Shown: in pieces, positions 36,958-44,913 of the stretch | Layout: the number at the start of each line of letters is the position of its first letter | Numbering within the stretch: the first letter of the stretch is position 1 | Assembly: GCA_046297455.1 (NCBI GenBank) | Contig: JBKBIT010000007.1 | Location: 106,446 to 170,445 of the forward strand | Origin: ZYF759 sp046297455 | GTDB taxonomy: Bacteria; Pseudomonadota; Alphaproteobacteria; Rhizobiales; Rhizobiaceae | Direction of reading: 5' to 3' | DNA length: 64,000 nucleotides | Position numbers and translations under genes: made by a program | Notes under the pieces: generated by a model | What the model was told of the DNA's origin: nothing | Seen by the model: only the letters and a program-made list of their open reading frames with translations | Database searches by the model: none

Positions 36958-37847
36958 GGCCGGGCCTCCTTCAGCTCTGCGTTCCTGCCCCGCAGGATCA
37001 TGTTCTTGGCCGCCAGCGCGGCACCGCCCGTGATCAGGATACAGGCAATCACGATGTGCCAGGTCGCGATCGCCATGCCGGCACCGATAAGGATCAGCGT
37101 GGACAGCAGCGGCGCGGCATAGGAGGAGGCGCCAAGCACCTGGATATTGCCGCGCTTGACGCCATGATCCCAGGCATAGAAGGCCGCGCCAACCGGCATC
37201 AGGCCGAGGCCGAGAATGGCCAGCCACTCAAGTGTCCCTTGCGGCCACACGGTCTCTTCAAGCAGGAGATGGCAGACCAGCGAGAGAATGGCTGCCGCCA
37301 GGCAGAACCAGGTCACGACACTGGTTGGCACCGCCGGAAAGCGCCGCGACAGGAGCGAATAGGACGACCAGGTCAGCGCGCAGACACCCGCCATCCCATA
37401 ACCGAAGGCATATTGGCTCTCGAAGGCGAAACGGCCGCCATCCGAGACGATCAGGAAGGCGCCGCCCAGCCCCAGCAGCGCACCGGCCACATGATGCCAG
37501 CCCAGCCGCTCGCCCGGCAACATGGCCGAGCCGAGCACGATCAGCAGCGGCCACAGATAGGCGATCAGGCTAGCCTCCACCGCCGGCGCGTTTCTGAGCG
37601 CGGTGAAGTAGAAGAAATGATAGCCGAACAGGCCCGCTATGCCGATGATCCACACCTTGAGGGGGATCGCCGGTGCCGTACCCGCATCAGGCACGACGGC
37701 GCGCAGGACCAGCCCGACCGCCGTGCCGACCGAAAACGCCATGGCCGAGAGCATGAATGGCGGCACCTGGCCGGAAGCGGCGGTGAAAAGCGCCAGGAGC
37801 GCCCACATCAGCACCGCCGAGAATCCGATCAGGGTCGCCCTTGCCAT
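36954..37847 (-). CDS. EamA/DMT family transporter
   Basis: The 297-residue product has ten hydrophobic helices arranged as two EamA repeats. GIAGLFGYHFFYFTALRNAPAVEASLIAYLWPLLIVLGS is typical of the YddG-like branch, which exports aromatic amino acids and related compounds; the substrate here is inferred only. It lies 18 bases after leuB on the same strand and is coupled to the YhhN-type gene downstream. Confidence 0.88.
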   Translation of the reverse strand: MARATLIGFSAVLMWALLALFTAASGQVPPFMLSAMAFSVGTAVGLVLRAVVPDAGTAPAIPLKVWIIGIAGLFGYHFFYFTALRNAPAVEASLIAYLWPLLIVLGSAMLPGERLGWHHVAGALLGLGGAFLIVSDGGRFAFESQYAFGYGMAGVCALTWSSYSLLSRRFPAVPTSVVTWFCLAAAILSLVCHLLLEETVWPQGTLEWLAILGLGLMPVGAAFYAWDHGVKRGNIQVLGASSYAAPLLSTLILIGAGMAIATWHIVIACILITGGAALAAKNMILRGRNAELKEARP

Positions 37848-37865
37848 GGCAGTCGTTCCGATGCC

Positions 37866-38975
37866 CTAGAGGCTCGCCTTGAACTTCGCCGCTATGGCGT
37901 CGCCCATCCGGGTTGTGCCGACCTCCGTCATGCCCGCCGACATGATGTCCTTCGTGCGCAGCCCGTCATCCAGCACGGAAGCGATCGCCGCCTCCAGCCG
38001 GTCGGCGGCATCGACCATGTTGAAGGAGTAGCGCAGGCACATGGCGAAGGAGGCAATCATGGCGATCGGATTGGCGGTCCCCTGGCCCGCAATGTCGGGC
38101 GCTGAGCCGTGGACGGGCTCGTAGAGCGCCTTGCGGGCGCCGGTCCTGGCATCCGGCGCGCCGAGCGAGGCCGATGGCAGCATGCCCAGCGAACCGGTCA
38201 GCATCGCCGCCACGTCCGACAGCATGTCGCCGAACAGATTGTCGGTGACGATGACGTCGAACTGCTTGGGCCAGCGCACGAGCTGCATGCCGCCGGCATC
38301 CGCCAGCATGTGGGTCAGCTCGACATCGGCATATCTGGCCTTATGGGTGGCCGCGACGACCTCCTTCCACAACACGCCCGACTTCATGACATTGTGCTTT
38401 TCCATCGAGCAGACCTTGTTGGCCCGCGTGCGCGCCAGTTCGAAGGCGACGCCCGAAATGCGCTCGATCTCGAACGTGTCGTAGACCTGCGTGTCGATGC
38501 CGCGCTTCTGGCCATTGCCGAGATCGATAATCTCCTTCGGCTCGCCGAAATAGACGCCGCCGGTCAGTTCGCGCACGATCAGGATGTCGAGCCCTTCGAC
38601 GACGTCCTTTTTCAGCGAGGAGGACTCGGCCAGCGCCGGATAGCAGATGGCGGGGCGCAGATTGGCAAAGAGCTGCATCTCCTTGCGCAGGCGCAGCAGG
38701 CCGGCTTCGGGCCGCACGTCGTAGGCGACACCGTCCCATTTCGGCCCGCCGACGGCGCCGAACAGGGTCGCGTCGGCTGCCATTGCCTTTGCCATGTCGG
38801 CATCTGAGATCGACTGGCCATGCGCGTCGTAGGCCGCGCCGCCGACAAGGCCTTCTTCGGTCTCGAAACCGGCCGCCATCTCGGCATTCATCAGCTCGAT
38901 GAGCTTTTTCACCTCGGCCATGGCCTCGGGACCGATCCCGTCGCCTGGAAGCAGCAGCAATTTGCGCGATGCCAT
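37866..38975 (-). CDS. leuB: 3-isopropylmalate dehydrogenase
   Basis: LeuB oxidatively decarboxylates 3-isopropylmalate in leucine synthesis. The 369-residue product has KLLLLPGDGIGPEAMAEV at the start, the substrate-binding LRLRKEMQLFANLRPA loop, VRELTGGVYFG and the NAD-binding VHGSAPDIAGQGTANPIAMI segment. The ATG at 38975 gives a normal N-terminus. LeuD and leuC lie separately elsewhere in the window. Confidence 0.97.
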   Translation of the reverse strand: MASRKLLLLPGDGIGPEAMAEVKKLIELMNAEMAAGFETEEGLVGGAAYDAHGQSISDADMAKAMAADATLFGAVGGPKWDGVAYDVRPEAGLLRLRKEMQLFANLRPAICYPALAESSSLKKDVVEGLDILIVRELTGGVYFGEPKEIIDLGNGQKRGIDTQVYDTFEIERISGVAFELARTRANKVCSMEKHNVMKSGVLWKEVVAATHKARYADVELTHMLADAGGMQLVRWPKQFDVIVTDNLFGDMLSDVAAMLTGSLGMLPSASLGAPDARTGARKALYEPVHGSAPDIAGQGTANPIAMIASFAMCLRYSFNMVDAADRLEAAIASVLDDGLRTKDIMSAGMTEVGTTRMGDAIAAKFKASL

Positions 38976-39062
38976 ATGTGTCGCCCTCTTGGAAAAAAGA
39001 CAAAAGTCCGCGCCTTGCTAGCCGTGAAGCGGCATGCGCGCAAGCGCCGACCCATGCTCACG

Positions 39063-39110
39063 TTGAAGGCGGCGCCAATGATGTGTATGCTCGCAGTGAT
39101 CCATACACAT
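39063..39110 (+). promoter_or_regulatory. Promoter and palindromic operator of vapBC
   Basis: A perfect 9-bp inverted repeat, ATGTGTATG at 39081-39089 and CATACACAT at 39102-39110, lies 12 bases before the vapB start. The arms extend to CCAATG...TGTATG against its complement if three bases are bulged on the left. A candidate promoter TTGAAG (39063-39068), 18-base spacer, TATGCT (39087-39092) overlaps the left arm. This suits autorepression by the VapBC complex; binding is inferred. Confidence 0.6.
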
Positions 39111-39122
39111 TGGAGCGGCGCC

Positions 39123-39338
39123 ATGCGCACCAATATCGACATCGACGACGAACTCATGGCTGAAGCCATGAAGGCTACTGGCCAGAAGACCAAGAAGGCC
39201 GTGGTCGAGGCGGCGCTACGCGACGTCGTGCGGCAGGCGCGGCAGAAACAGGCGCTGAAGGACCTGGAAGGCCTGGGCTGGGAAGGCGACCTCGACGAGA
39301 TGCGGCGGGGCCGCTTCACGGACGAGGAACCCTGGTGA
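39123..39338 (+). CDS. vapB: VapB-type antitoxin
   Basis: The 71-residue product starts with a ribbon-helix-helix segment (MRTNIDIDDELMAEAMKATGQKTKKAVVEAAL) typical of VapB DNA-binding antitoxins, followed by an extended C-terminus rich in Arg, Glu and Trp that would wrap the toxin. It ends overlapping the vapC start (GTGA). It likely represses its own promoter through the palindrome just upstream. Confidence 0.9.
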   Translation: MRTNIDIDDELMAEAMKATGQKTKKAVVEAALRDVVRQARQKQALKDLEGLGWEGDLDEMRRGRFTDEEPW

Positions 39339-39724
39339 TCGTCGTCGACAGTTCCGTCTGGATATCAAGGCTTCGCAACATTCGGACGGATGCTGTCATT
39401 CGCCTAGGTGATATCAAGGAGCCAGCTCAGATTCTCGTGGGAGACGCCATCCTGTTGGAGGTGCTTCAGGGAGCGCGGAGCGAGGCGCACGCCGCGATCA
39501 TCGAGCGGTCGCTAAGGCGTTTTCGGATCGTGGCGATGATGAACCCCCGGCTGGCCGTCAAGGCGGCGGCTAACTATCGGCTGCTTCGAGAGCGGGGTTT
39601 CACGATCAGGGGTCCGCTCGACATGATCATCGGTACGTTCTGCATCCAATACAATCACGTACTTCTTCACCAGGACCGCGACTTCGACATCATGGAAGAG
39701 CATCTGGGGCTGAGGGCACTGTAG
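39335..39724 (+). CDS. vapC: VapC-type PIN domain ribonuclease toxin
   Basis: The 129-residue PIN domain keeps the acidic metal-binding set: Asp5 in VVDSSVWI, Glu42 in ILLEVLQG, Asp96 in GPLDMIIG and Asp114/Asp116 in LHQDRDFD. VapC toxins cut tRNA or rRNA when free of antitoxin; the target is unknown. Translation starts at GTG 39335 overlapping the vapB stop. The gene appears intact. It stops four bases before the end of the convergent oxidoreductase gene. Confidence 0.9.
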   Translation: MIVVDSSVWISRLRNIRTDAVIRLGDIKEPAQILVGDAILLEVLQGARSEAHAAIIERSLRRFRIVAMMNPRLAVKAAANYRLLRERGFTIRGPLDMIIGTFCIQYNHVLLHQDRDFDIMEEHLGLRAL

Positions 39725-39728
39725 CCCT

Positions 39729-41033
39729 TCACCCCGCCAGCGCCTCGGCCTCGCGGCGCAGTTGCATCACCTCGCCGTCCGCCAGTTTTTCGACATCGTC
39801 CTGGCTGACCACGCTGCCAGCCTTGACCGCCCGCGTCACCCTGATGCCATGGGCGAGCCCGATCGGCAGCGCCTTCTTCTGAAGCGACGCCGACGCTGGG
39901 ATGAGCTTGCCCCAGACCGTATAACCGCCTTCGCCGTCCAGCATGTCGCCAGGGGCCAGATCGCGCTTGGCGACGGCCACCGCATCGCCGCGGAAGACGC
40001 GGGACTGTCCCGTCGGCTCGCCGCGCAGGGCGGCCGACAGAACCGAGATGCCGAGTTCCAGCCCGATCAGGTGAAAAGGCTTGTACATCGAAGCATAGCG
40101 CCCGGTGGCATCGACCGGCAGGCCATACTGGCGAAAACAGGCGGCGGCGTAGTCGTTGGGTGCCTCCAGCACGACATAGACGCCCCAGCGCAGGTCGCGG
40201 AAGACCGGGCGCCCGTCGCGCTCCAGCGAGGAGACCACCTCGACCATGCCCGCACCCTCCAGCATGCCGCCAATGTCGCGCGGGCGCAGCACATGGCAGA
40301 GATCGTCAACCCCGCAGGGTGGGAAATCGAGCCCGTCCGTCGGCACGGCGAGGTCGCAGCCATTGGCGATCGCCGCCATCTCGATGGCCGACTTGGTGCC
40401 GTCGACGAATGAGTTGAACATTTGCGGGTTCATGCCGGCAGCCTGCGCCTCCTCCGGCGACAGGCCGAAATGGGTCCAGACGTCGTCGGGCGTGCTGTGG
40501 TGATAGGAACGCAGATATTTCGTGCCCTTGCCCGCCGCCTGCACGCGAAAGCCCGTGGCGCGCGCCCAATCGACCATCTCGGCCACCAGTGCCGGCTGGT
40601 CGCCATAGGCCATGGAATAGACGACGCCGGCCGCCCGCGCCCGTTTCGCCAAAGCCGGCCCGGCGAGCACGTCGGCCTCGACATTCACCATCACGACATG
40701 CTTGCCGTTCCCGATCGCGGCCAGCGCATGGGCGATGCCGGCCGCAGGAGAGCCGGTCGCGTCGATCACCACATCGACCTCATCGGAGGCGGCCAACCTG
40801 CGCCCGTCGTCGAGAAAGGCGGTCGCCGCGATGCGTTCTTCCTCCCAGCCGACCGTGCGGCAGGCAGCCCGGGCGCGCTCGGGCGACAGATCAGCGATGG
40901 CGGTGACCTCGAGGCCGGATGTGGAGGGCACCTGGGACAGGAACATGGAGCCGAACTTGCCGGCCCCGATCAGGCCCGCGCGCACCGGCCTGCCGTCATC
41001 GGCACGCGCCTGTAGCAGCGAATAGAGATTCAT
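39729..41033 (-). CDS. NAD(P)-dependent oxidoreductase with C-terminal SAF domain
   Basis: The 434-residue product has an N-terminal Rossmann fold (VRAGLIGAGKFGSMF) like homoserine dehydrogenase. A central domain follows, with YGDQPALVAEMVDWARATGF and AAGKGTKYLRSYHHSTPDDVW. The C-terminal SAF domain (VAKRDLAPGDMLDGEGGYTVWGKL, VTRAVKAGSVVSQDDV) is also found in antifreeze-like and hydrolase families. Proteins of this layout appear in sugar-acid degradation clusters, but no such cluster is here and the substrate is unknown. It is the last gene of a minus-strand run with the CAAX protease, RidA and Ivy-like genes. Confidence 0.85.
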   Translation of the reverse strand: MNLYSLLQARADDGRPVRAGLIGAGKFGSMFLSQVPSTSGLEVTAIADLSPERARAACRTVGWEEERIAATAFLDDGRRLAASDEVDVVIDATGSPAAGIAHALAAIGNGKHVVMVNVEADVLAGPALAKRARAAGVVYSMAYGDQPALVAEMVDWARATGFRVQAAGKGTKYLRSYHHSTPDDVWTHFGLSPEEAQAAGMNPQMFNSFVDGTKSAIEMAAIANGCDLAVPTDGLDFPPCGVDDLCHVLRPRDIGGMLEGAGMVEVVSSLERDGRPVFRDLRWGVYVVLEAPNDYAAACFRQYGLPVDATGRYASMYKPFHLIGLELGISVLSAALRGEPTGQSRVFRGDAVAVAKRDLAPGDMLDGEGGYTVWGKLIPASASLQKKALPIGLAHGIRVTRAVKAGSVVSQDDVEKLADGEVMQLRREAEALAG

Positions 41034-41048
41034 GTCTTTTCTCCCCCC

Positions 41049-41687
41049 TCAGACAAACGCATTGGAGGAGAAGAGCGCGGCGAATGCAAAGACATTCGTC
41101 GCCACATGGGCCAACGAGACCCAGAACACCGAGCCCGTGCGCCACACCACGGTCGACCAGACCAGACCCAGGAACGCGGAACCGCCGATCAGGGCCGCCG
41201 CGCCCCCGGTGCCGTAGTCGATGCCTTCGGCAAGCGCCAGCGGCACGTGCCAGAGCATGAAGAGGAAGAGCCCGAAACCGAGCGCGCGCCTGTCGCCGAA
41301 GACGCGATAGAACCCGCCGCGCCAGGCGGCCTCCTCCAGCGTTCCGTTGATGAGCGCGGTCAGGATGACGAGGCCGATCACGCCCATCACCAGGTCGACT
41401 TCCATGGTCAGTGTCGTCGCGATGGCAACCAGGGCCACCTGCACGCCAAGCAGCCACAAGACCCAGCCCTGGCCGGGTCCAAGCCCGATCCGCATGAGAT
41501 CGGAAAGGCCCGCGCGGCCGAGATGGATGACAATCGCCGGGATGCAGAAGAGGACCCAGTACAGCACGATGGAGGCAAACCACCCCGCCGGCCCTCCATA
41601 GTTGCGGGTCAGCCACGGCACGGCCATGAACATCAGCGCCGTCAGTGCCAGCGCGTGAAGGACCAGTGCCGTCTGGGCGCGTGTCAT
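41049..41687 (-). CDS. CPBP family intramembrane metalloprotease (CAAX/Abi type)
   Basis: The 212-residue protein has about eight helices and the Abi/CAAX protease motifs: EEAAWRGGFY with Glu118, Glu119 and Arg123, LFMLWHVPLAL, and HVATNV near the end. Family members are glutamic-type intramembrane proteases, some linked to CAAX processing or bacteriocin immunity; its substrate is unknown. The start overlaps the RidA stop (ATGA). Confidence 0.88.
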   Translation of the reverse strand: MTRAQTALVLHALALTALMFMAVPWLTRNYGGPAGWFASIVLYWVLFCIPAIVIHLGRAGLSDLMRIGLGPGQGWVLWLLGVQVALVAIATTLTMEVDLVMGVIGLVILTALINGTLEEAAWRGGFYRVFGDRRALGFGLFLFMLWHVPLALAEGIDYGTGGAAALIGGSAFLGLVWSTVVWRTGSVFWVSLAHVATNVFAFAALFSSNAFV

Positions 41688-42076
41688 CCGTGCCGGTTCC
41701 GCCGGAGGGCTGTCACTTCGATCTCGATCTTCATTTCAGGCCGGTTGAGCCCGCAGACCGTCATCGTCGCGGCGGGTCGGATGTCGCCGAACACCTCGCC
41801 TAGCACGGGAAAGACCCGCTCGACATAGGCGGCGTCCGTGATGTGATAGCGGGCCCGCACCACATCCGTCATCTCGAAGCCGGCCTCGCGCAATGCGCGC
41901 TCGATGGTGGCAAGGCAGTTGCGCGTCTGGTCTTCGACGCTCTCGGGCATCTGCATGGTGGCATAGTCGTAGCCGGTCGTGCCGGAAACGAAGCACCAGT
42001 CGCCATCGGCGACAGCACGCGAATAGCCGGCTTCCTTCTCGAAGGGCGAGCCGGAGGAGATCAGGCGGCGGGTCAT
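41684..42076 (-). CDS. RidA family protein
   Basis: RidA proteins hydrolyse reactive enamine/imine intermediates such as 2-aminoacrylate. The 130-residue product has SSGSPFEKEAGYSRAV, FVSGTTGYDY and the RPAATMTVCGLNRPEMKIEIEVTA block containing the Arg typical of active members. It overlaps the CAAX-type protease gene and starts five bases after the Ivy-like gene, so the three are likely co-transcribed. Confidence 0.92.
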   Translation of the reverse strand: MTRRLISSGSPFEKEAGYSRAVADGDWCFVSGTTGYDYATMQMPESVEDQTRNCLATIERALREAGFEMTDVVRARYHITDAAYVERVFPVLGEVFGDIRPAATMTVCGLNRPEMKIEIEVTALRRNRHG

Positions 42077-42081
42077 GCTGT

Positions 42082-42894
42082 TCAGAAATCCGATGGAATG
42101 AGGGCTGCAGCTTCCGCCGGCCATTCGGCGCGGGACGGCCAGAAGCGGGTCGGTTCGCCCTGCTGGGCGAAGAAGAGCTGCCGTGCGGTGGGATCGATCA
42201 CCATGAACGTGTCTGAAAGGCTGCAGGCATGGGGAACGCAACCGCGACCGGTAACCAGACCGCCCGGTTCCTCGTCAGGCTCGGACGAGACACCCAGTCC
42301 GGCCACGACATCGGCGAAATCGTCGCCGAGAAGGGCCTGGGCGGCATCGAGGATGGCGGCGTTCTTGAAGAAGTCGAGCGGGTGGTACACGGCGGCCGCG
42401 ACGAAATTGTCCCAGTCCGTACCCGGCTTGGGTGCGTAGGCCAGGCGCCCGTGCAGGGAAAAACCGTCATCCGGCGTCCAGATCAGCACATCCGCCGTGG
42501 CGCCAGGCATAAGATAGGGAACGAAAAACACGGCATGGTCGGTAATCGCCGGGGCCGGCGTGCGGCAGTCCTCCTCCGTGCTTTCGCTGGTTACCTCGCC
42601 CCTTGCCTCCCAGACCATGACCACGGCAGGCGCGCAGGCATTGCCCCCGGCTCCCACGCTGAAGAAGGCGACCTCGGTCCCGCGCACATCGGCGGTCCGG
42701 TCGAAGAACACCATGTAGTCGCGCGCCAGCTCGCGCCCGTCAAAGGCGAGGATGCGGTCGTAATCCTCGGTCTGCGTAATGGTCAGCTCACCCCCGGCAA
42801 AGGGGATGCGTTCGGCCTCTTGCGGCTGCGCCATGGCAACCACGGGCAGGCCAAGGCAGGCAACTAGGAAGGCGGAAAGGCTCAGGCGCGTCAT
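42082..42894 (-). CDS. Secreted protein with C-terminal Ivy-like domain
   Basis: The 270-residue product has a signal peptide (SLSAFLVACLGLPVVAMAQ). The first 160 residues form an unrecognised domain with Cys87 and Cys110. The last 100 residues resemble the lysozyme inhibitor Ivy: a helix with AAILDAAQALLGDDF, then GRGCVPHACSLSDTFMVID. This carries the C-x-P-H-x-C inhibitory loop (Cys219, His222, Cys224), followed by FFAQQGEPTRFW. In Ivy that loop plugs the lysozyme active site. Inhibition of lysozyme or lytic transglycosylases is inferred. The gene is unnamed in my knowledge. Confidence 0.7.
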   Translation of the reverse strand: MTRLSLSAFLVACLGLPVVAMAQPQEAERIPFAGGELTITQTEDYDRILAFDGRELARDYMVFFDRTADVRGTEVAFFSVGAGGNACAPAVVMVWEARGEVTSESTEEDCRTPAPAITDHAVFFVPYLMPGATADVLIWTPDDGFSLHGRLAYAPKPGTDWDNFVAAAVYHPLDFFKNAAILDAAQALLGDDFADVVAGLGVSSEPDEEPGGLVTGRGCVPHACSLSDTFMVIDPTARQLFFAQQGEPTRFWPSRAEWPAEAAALIPSDF

Positions 42895-42961
42895 GGAAGG
42901 GCTCCGGCAAGACTGGACAGCCCAATCTAGCGCGTTGCCCATGGCGGCGGAATAGCCAGCC

Positions 42962-43201
42962 TCAGCCTTGAATCACGATACGCTTGAGGATTTTGCGCAC
43001 CAGCGGTCCGACTAGGAGAATGGTCGGAAAGGCGATCACCCAGGAATACATCCACGCCTTGAACCAAAGGCCGACGAAGCCCGGCGCGGCGACGCCGACC
43101 GCCAGCACGGTGGAAACGCCTGCCACCACGAAGGTCATGAAACAGGTCAGCAGCAGGCCGAAGGCGGCCTGCTCGAACCGCTTGGGAACAAAGGCTTGCA
43201 T
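42962..43201 (-). CDS. DUF2798 family small membrane protein
   Basis: The 79-residue product has two membrane helices (AAFGLLLTCFMTFVVAGVST and WVIAFPTILLVGPLVRKILK) and the pattern of DUF2798, a small two-helix family of unknown role. It lies 17 bases after leuD on the same strand and may share its transcript. Confidence 0.8.
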   Translation of the reverse strand: MQAFVPKRFEQAAFGLLLTCFMTFVVAGVSTVLAVGVAAPGFVGLWFKAWMYSWVIAFPTILLVGPLVRKILKRIVIQG

Positions 43202-43218
43202 GACGGCTCGAACGCCGT

Positions 43219-43824
43219 TCAGGCCCAGGGCCGGCTTTCGGCCAGCTTCGTCTCGAAGCCGTCGATGGCTCCGGCCTTTTCCATGGTAAGGCCGATATCG
43301 TCGAGACCGTTGAGCAGGCAGTGACGCTTGAATTCGTCGACCTCGAACTGGATCTCCCCGCCATCCGGCCCACGGATGACCTTGGCTTCCAGATCGACCG
43401 TCAGCGTTGCATTGGCGCCGCGCTCAGCGTCGTCCATCAGCTTGTCGAGGTCTTCCTGGGCGACGATGACCGGCAGGATGCCGTTCTTGAAGCAGTTGTT
43501 GTAGAAGATGTCGGCAAATGACGTCGAGATCACGCAGCGTATGCCGAAATCCAGCAGCGCCCAGGGAGCATGCTCGCGGCTCGATCCGCAGCCGAAATTG
43601 TCGCCCGCCACCAGGATCTTCGCATTGCGATAGGCCGGCTTGTTGAGCACGAAATCGGGGTTGTCGGAACCGTCTTCATTGTAGCGCATGTCCGAAAACA
43701 GACCCTTGCCGAGGCCCGTACGCGCAATCGTCTTCAGATAATCCTTGGGGATGATCATGTCGGTGTCGACATTGACGATAGGCATGGGGGCGGCGACGCC
43801 GGTGAGGGTGGTGAATTTGTCCAT
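43219..43824 (-). CDS. leuD: 3-isopropylmalate dehydratase small subunit
   Basis: LeuD pairs with LeuC to isomerise isopropylmalate. The 201-residue product has VNVDTDMIIPKDYLKTI, the AGDNFGCGSSREHAPWAL signature and FADIFYNNCFKNGILP. The ATG at 43824 starts MDKFTTLTGVAAPMP as in other rhizobia. It is not linked to leuC (17 kb away, opposite strand) or leuB. Confidence 0.97.
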   Translation of the reverse strand: MDKFTTLTGVAAPMPIVNVDTDMIIPKDYLKTIARTGLGKGLFSDMRYNEDGSDNPDFVLNKPAYRNAKILVAGDNFGCGSSREHAPWALLDFGIRCVISTSFADIFYNNCFKNGILPVIVAQEDLDKLMDDAERGANATLTVDLEAKVIRGPDGGEIQFEVDEFKRHCLLNGLDDIGLTMEKAGAIDGFETKLAESRPWA

Positions 43825-43959
43825 GATGCTTGTCCGCTGGATTTCCTGTCTGGCCGCCCAAGGCTTTATACGATGGCGCGCGGGAAGCAAAGTGGGCAGC
43901 AGTTCGAGGCATCGTGATGTGTCTTGTGGAACCGCTTGCCCGGCGCGTCGTTGGGATCG

Positions 43960-44211
43960 ATGGCACAAGACAGACGAAAACTGTTTTCAAAGCCCGTCAC
44001 GATACGACTGGGCGCGGACGTAGTGGAAATTGCAGCCGTCAACGACGCCGAGGAGAGACTTGCCAATGTCGATTGGCCCGAACGCGGACCGCGCCATCGC
44101 GATGCCCATGAGACCTGTTTGAAGGTACTGGATGGACACCGATCGACAGAAGACGCGCGACGCGAATTTGTCGAGGCGGCACGAGAGGCGGGTGTGCTTG
44201 TTGGCAGTTGA
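43960..44211 (+). CDS. DUF982 family protein
   Basis: The 83-residue product shows the DUF982 layout: LFSKPVTIRLG, a short helix AAVNDAEERLANVDWPERGP and HRDAHETCLKVLDGHRSTEDARREFVEAAREAGV. The family is small, frequent in rhizobia and without known function. The ATG at 43960 is preferred to a TTG at 43924. It is divergent from leuD. Confidence 0.75.
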   Translation: MAQDRRKLFSKPVTIRLGADVVEIAAVNDAEERLANVDWPERGPRHRDAHETCLKVLDGHRSTEDARREFVEAAREAGVLVGS

Positions 44212-44227
44212 GCGCTGGCGGACGTAA

Positions 44228-44255
44228 GCAAGGGTGGCTCTCGCGCCACCCTTGC
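44228..44255. terminator. Shared terminator hairpin between DUF982 and glyoxalase-superfamily genes
   Basis: An 11-bp perfect stem, GCAAGGGTGGC and GCCACCCTTGC, encloses the six-base loop TCTCGC in the gap between two converging genes. There is no long T-run on either side, so efficiency is uncertain, but position and stem strength fit a bidirectional terminator. Confidence 0.65.
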
Positions 44256-44275
44256 CTGTCAAGCATATGTGCCGG

Positions 44276-44716
44276 TCATCCTTGCCGTATGGCCATCACG
44301 CCGGTTTCCGTACCGGTGAGGCGGCGCGATCTCCCGTCGGCACCCACCACCATCTCGATGCGCCTTCGCGGCGAGGAAAAAAGCTTCGACGTCACGACAT
44401 CGACGGGCGGGTCGAACGCAACCGTGATGCGCCACAGATCAGGCTTGATCGTCTCCGAAAGCGCATGAACGCGCCCCTGGACCGGGTTGCCGTTGAATGT
44501 GCCGACCACCTGCTCGCCGACCGCGAAAGGCGCGGGTCCACGCTTTGTGGTCGATGCCGGCGACGTGGCGACGAGCGTGTTCCAGTCGCGCGCGCCGTTC
44601 TGGCGGGCAACGAGTTCGAGCGCCCGGGAATGACTGACGGTCACTCCCTCGGCCGCCAGCGCATCGCGCAGCCGTCTGGCATGTGTCTTGTAGTCGGATG
44701 AAACCCCAATGGTCAT
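44276..44716 (-). CDS. Glyoxalase superfamily-type small protein
   Basis: The 146-residue product starts MTIGVSSDYKTHARRLRDAL and has VSHSRALELVARQNGARDWNTLVA, a motif shared by proteins annotated as glyoxalase superfamily (an N-terminal helical domain). The rest, with VGEQVVGTFNGNPVQGRVHAL, looks like a small beta barrel. No catalytic residues are recognised. The ATG at 44716 is chosen over upstream codons. Confidence 0.65.
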   Translation of the reverse strand: MTIGVSSDYKTHARRLRDALAAEGVTVSHSRALELVARQNGARDWNTLVATSPASTTKRGPAPFAVGEQVVGTFNGNPVQGRVHALSETIKPDLWRITVAFDPPVDVVTSKLFSSPRRRIEMVVGADGRSRRLTGTETGVMAIRQG

Positions 44717-44913
44717 CGTCTCGCTCCTGAATTTGGCGATGAGACTGATTGAACGGGACCCGCATTGCCGTTTCTGCCCTCGCATTCAGGGGGGAAACGA
44801 AAGAAACCGGAAAGCTTCACCAAGGCGTAAGCCGCGGGCGGCGGGCGCTTCCCAAGCCGGGACCCACACATAGGTGGGGCCGGCGTCGGTTTCAACGCCG
44901 TGCCTTTGCGCGC

